Positions 20,180 to 24,567 of a DNA stretch of 24,567 nucleotides are shown in pieces (position 1 is the first letter of the stretch; every line of letters begins with the position of its first letter). The stretch comes from Paraglomus occultum. Its lineage: Eukaryota; Glomeromycota; Glomeromycetes; Paraglomerales; Paraglomeraceae. The stretch covers positions 1 through 24,567 of the forward strand of contig CAJVPJ010000458.1 in assembly GCA_910592205.1 (NCBI GenBank), written 5' to 3'. Both the position numbers and the translations under genes were made by a program. The notes beneath the pieces were generated by a model that was given only the letters and a program-made list of their open reading frames with translations, was not told the origin of the DNA and searched no databases.

Positions 20180-20514
20180 CTACTCACTATCACGTGTAAC
20201 TGTTTTACTATCGATCCATAAATCAATTTGATCTAAAGTACTAATATAACTCGTGAACGACAATTGACCTGAGCTTGCAGAGGAAGCTTGACTCGCCACG
20301 CTCTGTTGATCGGATTCGTCAAAATTGTTGTGATGGGTTTGAAGGACTCGTTCGATTTCATCGAGTCTTGCTGTAAATTTTTCACGGTAATCAGCAAGTT
20401 CGGTTGCGATTCTGGCGTCACGATTATCAAGTACATAGAGATCTTCTCAACGAACATCAAGACGTCGTCGAAATCCAAAAATGGAGCGATTCCCGAAACA
20501 GCAAGCGATGACAT
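20180..20514 (-). pseudogene. Small frameshifted gene, N-part and coiled-coil C-part in different frames
   Basis: From ATG at 20514 one frame begins MSSLAVSGIAPFLDFDDVLM. The protein-like continuation, DLYVLDNRDARIATELADYR, then EKFTARLDEIERVLQTHHNN and a Ser/Gln-rich tail ending DSKTVTRDSE, lies in another frame and stops at TAG 20180-20182. The shift is near 20443-20450. The first frame also stays open to 20233, and the opposite strand is open over 20288-20539, so composition alone does not decide. I favour the coiled-coil frame because its residues look like a normal soluble protein. A similar Ser/Gln tail occurs, from memory, in Rhizophagus hypothetical proteins. No function is assigned. 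Confidence 0.4.
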
Positions 20515-20539
20515 CTATAAGTGGAAATTGGTCTATTAG

Positions 20540-21391
20540 CATATATACATGAATGTGGGGAGGTGTCATGGCATATAAACAAATAAACAAATAAACAAAC
20601 CTTAATCGTTAGAAATTATATATTATTTCGAGTGTATAAATCTTTTTATTTATCGTGGGTAAGATTTATTAAAATTTGTTAAATGTCTTATTCTCCCAAA
20701 TCGTTAATTATTATAACGAAGGAGTAAAGGGGTCTCGGATATTTTTCTCCGCCTTTTATATAAAAAATCACAAATCAAAATTTATTTATAGACTTGGACG
20801 GGAAAGGACCAGAAATTGCCAGAACGTTTTTATTGCAAAGCAGGCCTATTACTATAGGGACGACTCAGGTACCTTTTTTTCAAAATAAGAGTCATAGGTA
20901 ACCCACCGGATCATAATCGCTGATTATACTCGAGGTTAAATAGATCAATGGATTAGCGTATACGATACGACCGACACATTCGTAAATATTCAAAGCCTGT
21001 TAAAAGGTCACTAACTGTGTAGAAGAATTAGTGTTTCCGACGCCGTTGGAAGACGCTAAATCTCAAGGAGGTTACACGATCGCTCTCCCACGTGTCACGT
21101 CACGACATTTGAAAGTCGAGTATTTTATTTCGGGCTTTAGGTGTCCCGCACCATAGTAAGAAAAATCACGTAACAATATCACTATACACGCGTGTTCGGC
21201 CATCACCAGTCGCTGAAGATGCGATTAAACAAATGCCAATTTCGCAGAGTTTTCTAACCCCAGCCGCTTGATGTTATACAACATAATTTTATTTTTCTTT
21301 CACCATTCGGCAATTTGAACGTGCTACGAAATGCACATCGACGTAATTATTAAAAAAAACAAGGCTTTACACATGATTAAAATATAATATG
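20540..21391. other. Interval without a supported gene
   Basis: AT-rich sequence with a short ACAAATAA repeat near 20575-20600 and one brief plus-strand opening (20676-20888) lacking any motif. 21000-21250 is less AT-rich but not open. No RNA gene is seen. It probably contains the 3' flank of the Crinkler gene. Confidence 0.4.
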
Positions 21392-23530
21392 CTAGTTCCT
21401 TTCGCGTAACGTAGCTGCAATGTCGACTTTCAATGCCCATTGTTGAACAAGTCGAATTTCCTGAGCCAAGTTTTGAGCATTGTGACCGTTAACTGTCAAG
21501 TAGTAAATTTCTTCCGGGACGACAAAATAAAGAAAGAATCTATCCATTGTCGGATTTGCTCTAAGCATTTTTTTGATAATTTTTACTAATCTATTCATCT
21601 TAACACCATGATTTGGATTAACTGTAATTTGGAAAATCTTGTTAGGCGACACAATAAAATCAGTAGCGGGAAAGTTGGTGTGGAGTGGTATAAAGAGCTC
21701 ATTTGAAAATTCGTCCGGTATTTTGAATTCATTTACATTTTCAACACGGTAAATCCTGGGGTTGGAAGATGCATTGAGCATGGCTGTGCTTGAGCTTCCA
21801 AGTCTCTTAGTTGTGAATTGCTTGCCCCCAGACCGCCATAGATAGAGAACATATAGCTTGAACATTTTCTCTCTGTAGCTGGTATCATGGAAAGTATTAT
21901 TAGCTAATACTAATTGTTGTAACATATATCGTACAGTTTCTTCTGTGAAGCGATCCTGGATTTTGTCAAAGACATAACGTGAAGCAAACGTATGGTAAGG
22001 GAACCTGTATGTATCATCACTATTCCAAGTGTGAATCAAACGGCTACAGTATGTCATGCAATAATCTCCACCACAGAAGCATTTCAAAAGTTGGATCGTA
22101 TTACCAAGTTCTTTAAAAGCCTGAAAGAAATGTCGCAAAGCATTTTTTTCAACAGTATCAAAATTTTTGTTGTTGATAGGATCATCCCATTGAATCTGCG
22201 CCTGCTCCAGTACGTATCTTGGGATACCTCCAGCCTTAAGGTAAAGTTTGCTAACCAAAGTGGGGGGGTAAATCTGGGAAGATCTGCTGCTGGCAGGATG
22301 TCAGCTCATCAACACTCCAGGGAGGCATATAATGTGTAATAGATTTTTTAGCATAATCTTGAAACTGTTTATTGCCATATTCATAGAGTGGAATAGCAAC
22401 AACAATATTTACATCAAAAATAAGGGGGTCCACAATGCCATCAGCTAAATACCATGTAGTTTTAAAGACCAAGAGGGGAAGAAAATCCTCATGAGTTCTT
22501 CCACAATGAACACTTGTCCCACAGAAGCAGTACCATTCATGCAATAACCTTTAGTTTGAAATATGACAGCATTTGGAGCTTGATCAGTGCTCTCACTCAA
22601 CAGGCGGATAGCAAAGTATATAAGAAAGCTGGATTTTCCAATGCCGTGAGGTGTATGCGACCACCCTTATTGATGATGATGTCATAGAGTTTTACATAAT
22701 CAGGCCTTACAAAGAGCTGATGCATGTGAAAGGTAAAGGTTCATCTGACGAGATGGTATTTGATGAGATGATGATGCCATTGTTTCCGGGCATTGGAACC
22801 TGGTTGTCTTGATTAAAGCAGCAGTATCATTTATCGTATGAAACAAGTCCCCACCAATCAATGGTTGACCGAGTTTCTTGATGAAACGCACACGATCTTC
22901 ATGGCTTAGATTATCCAGAACGATGCAATTCCGAGTATTGTATGCATGTTCCAAACCTAATTCATTGAGAATTTCGGAAAAAGTTGTCTTTTGCCTTTTA
23001 GGTGAAAATTCACCCTCTAAAAGAAATATCAGAGATATAAAGAATATGAAATAAAGATTCTAAATTTGCAGAATTCACTCTGCCAGCCAATAACATACCA
23101 AGCTCTGGCGCTTCATGACAAACTATTCGTGATCGTAGATGGAAAGCAGAAACCATAGAAGAGAGGGAAAAAATATAAGTTTAGCGAAGAAATATGATGA
23201 TTTATATAATTATGATGCAAACAAAATCTCTAAGCACGAGATAAGTAAGTATTCGCTATTATTGGCAAACATTATAGAAATGAAAGTTTAAGCAACGTTA
23301 TATTATGCTAAGTTAATATTAATTTAGAAAGTAGAATTACTTACCAGACTTTAAGAGTCCTCTAAGATATTTGATTTTTTGTTCGTCGTTCTTCAATTCA
23401 GAAAGAACATTTATTGCGACTCCTTTCTGACCACAGTTCTGGGAGAAATATAATGAAGTAAATCCTTTTCTTTTTCAGCCAGTTGAAGAATTTTAATTTG
23501 CTTGGACAAGTTTATCTTATTTGTTGACAT
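21392..23530 (-). pseudogene. Crinkler (CRN)-type NTPase gene with multiple frameshifts
   Basis: The start MSTNKINLSKQIKILQLAEK (23530) heads exon 1, which ends at 23345. An intron of 328 bases (23017-23344) leads to EFSPKRQKTTFSEILNELGL. Then come QLFVRPDYVKLYDIIINKGG and the Walker A stretch TPHGIGKSSFLIYFAIRLLS (P-loop at 22628-22654), CGTSVHCGRTHEDFLPLLVF and GGIPRYVLEQAQ, and a 288-codon open frame (21392-22258) with HTNFPATDFIVSPNKIFQ and ITVNPNHGVK. That tail resembles the nuclease-like C-terminus of CRN proteins but has Q-x-T where an active PD-(D/E)xK enzyme would have ExK. Frame breaks: two extra bases near 23450, one or more near 22730, a loss just before the P-loop (about 22655), and the seven-G run at 22262-22268. 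CRN proteins are candidate secreted or nuclear effectors in these fungi. This copy looks inactive unless the homopolymer break is a sequencing error. Confidence 0.75.
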
Positions 23531-24567
23531 TATTATTGACGCTGGAAGGGTTTGTAAGAAAAAAAAAAGAGACGCCAGTCAATACGAAAGAAGATTCCTT
23601 ATATATTATATACACATGACTGCTTGCATGTGATTGAATATTCCCAGTAATAACGTAATTTTTCTTCTAAGGGTGTAGTACCGCTGGTGTTGGCCAGATT
23701 ATAGCTAATTCTTCCTGCTAGCTCAATGTCAATGGAAAAAATCAACACATTGTTCCAAATTTTATTTTAATAATCTCCGTTCACCAAGGCTGTGCAGAAG
23801 TTTGTCATGATTATCTGCGGGCTGATCAATCAACTTTTAGCAAAAATGACATCTTCCGTCTCTGCTCATGCTGCCACTTACATTGTCTGTTTGTTGAAAA
23901 TTTTCTCGAACGACAGCGGGAACAATATTTGGCGTTAGCCTCAGGAAGCTAAATAGCTGACGATATTTGGTTAAGTCAAATTTGTTGCTACTCTCGTTAG
24001 GAATAATCCTAACAGAAATATAAAATCACTAAATATTAGTATTTTGAATAGACATTCTCTTTGTATGTTTCTGCGCATATCCAGTAAATAGTAAATTTTT
24101 TTGAATTAATTAAGTCCATATATGTGAATAAATCTCGTTAGTTTATAAGAAACGACGGTCGTATTTCTAATCGCCTGGCAACCAAATTTGGAAAACCGAT
24201 TGCATTGGGTTTTACGATTGTCTACCTACTTTCAACAAGGTTAACAAATCTGCAAACGACTTTGTTTAATCGTAATTATTGAAAATTTGAAAATGCTTTC
24301 ATTCAAATTAAACCTTTCTAACACGTTAGTCGCTTCGAATAAAAAGTTTACAACATTGATATCCAATTAGGGTGATTTACTTATCATTATCAATATCAAT
24401 ATTATTATTACAGAATTAAAATATGAAACGCAATCAGTTGTCATAGAATATGGTAAAAAAAAAGAAACGCAATCGTGTTTCCAAGATATCTAAAAAAACT
24501 GGATGCTGCAAGGTGGACGGACATTGCATATTCGTGTTACAAAATTATCCAATAGATGACCATCACA
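23531..24567. other. Upstream flank of the Crinkler gene, no gene seen
   Basis: A TATA-rich stretch (TTATATATTATATACAC, about 23599-23615) lies some 70-85 bases upstream of the Crinkler start and may be its core promoter. The remaining 950 bases are AT-rich, have no long open frame on either strand and show no RNA gene or recognisable repeat. Confidence 0.35.

Noticed and set aside
1-24567. tRNA, rRNA or CRISPR arrays
   Set aside because: No B-box-like GGTTCGAATCC with a matching cloverleaf, no rRNA core sequence and no regularly spaced identical repeats were seen by eye.

Overview
The window is nuclear DNA of a fungus, most likely an arbuscular mycorrhizal fungus (Glomeromycotina, Rhizophagus-like). 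The reasons are AT-rich sequence, many short GT-AG introns, three ordinary fungal housekeeping genes, and broken members of gene families I recognise as greatly expanded in Rhizophagus (Crinkler-type proteins, TKL-like kinase pieces and several lineage-specific hypothetical families). Family names rest on recalled patterns; no search was run.

Layout. 1-137 is the right end of a Tigger/pogo-like DNA transposon. 300-841 is GC-richer and has no recognised gene. 842-4355 is foreign in character. It holds an 86-codon ORF (+), then on the minus strand two nearly abutting, related zinc-ribbon/coiled-coil genes (1266-2408) and a transposase-like gene (2591-4355). Five in-frame TGA codons in this block fall where tryptophan is expected, so it reads as genetic code 4. 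The simplest source is the Mollicutes-related endobacteria of these fungi. 4800-7551 (minus) is a multi-exon fungal family gene broken by nonsense codons and a frameshift. A second copy of the 86-codon ORF (7722-7982, minus) lies between that gene and the orphan last exon of a kinase (8211-8505).

9132-13238 is a compact, intact core: a five-exon mitochondrial Mba1/mL45-type gene (+), a convergent two-exon CTF8 gene (-), and a seven-exon YIF1 gene (+). I rebuilt their exons with consistent splice phases. 13239-15780 has no supported gene. 15836-15890 is a second, different Tigger-type end. 15900-17160 is a decayed family pseudogene (+). 17317-19886 is a multi-exon gene of another expanded family (-), with a degenerate ~90-bp tandem repeat in its first intron. 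20180-20514 is a small frameshifted gene. 21392-23530 (-) is a Crinkler (CRN) NTPase-type gene with several frameshifts. The last kilobase holds no gene I can support.

The point of greatest interest is 842-4355 with its satellite copy at 7722-7982. It is either bacterial DNA in a fungal chromosome or a chimeric contig. The transposase belongs to a family I know mainly from eukaryotes, so its history may be fungus to endobacterium and back.
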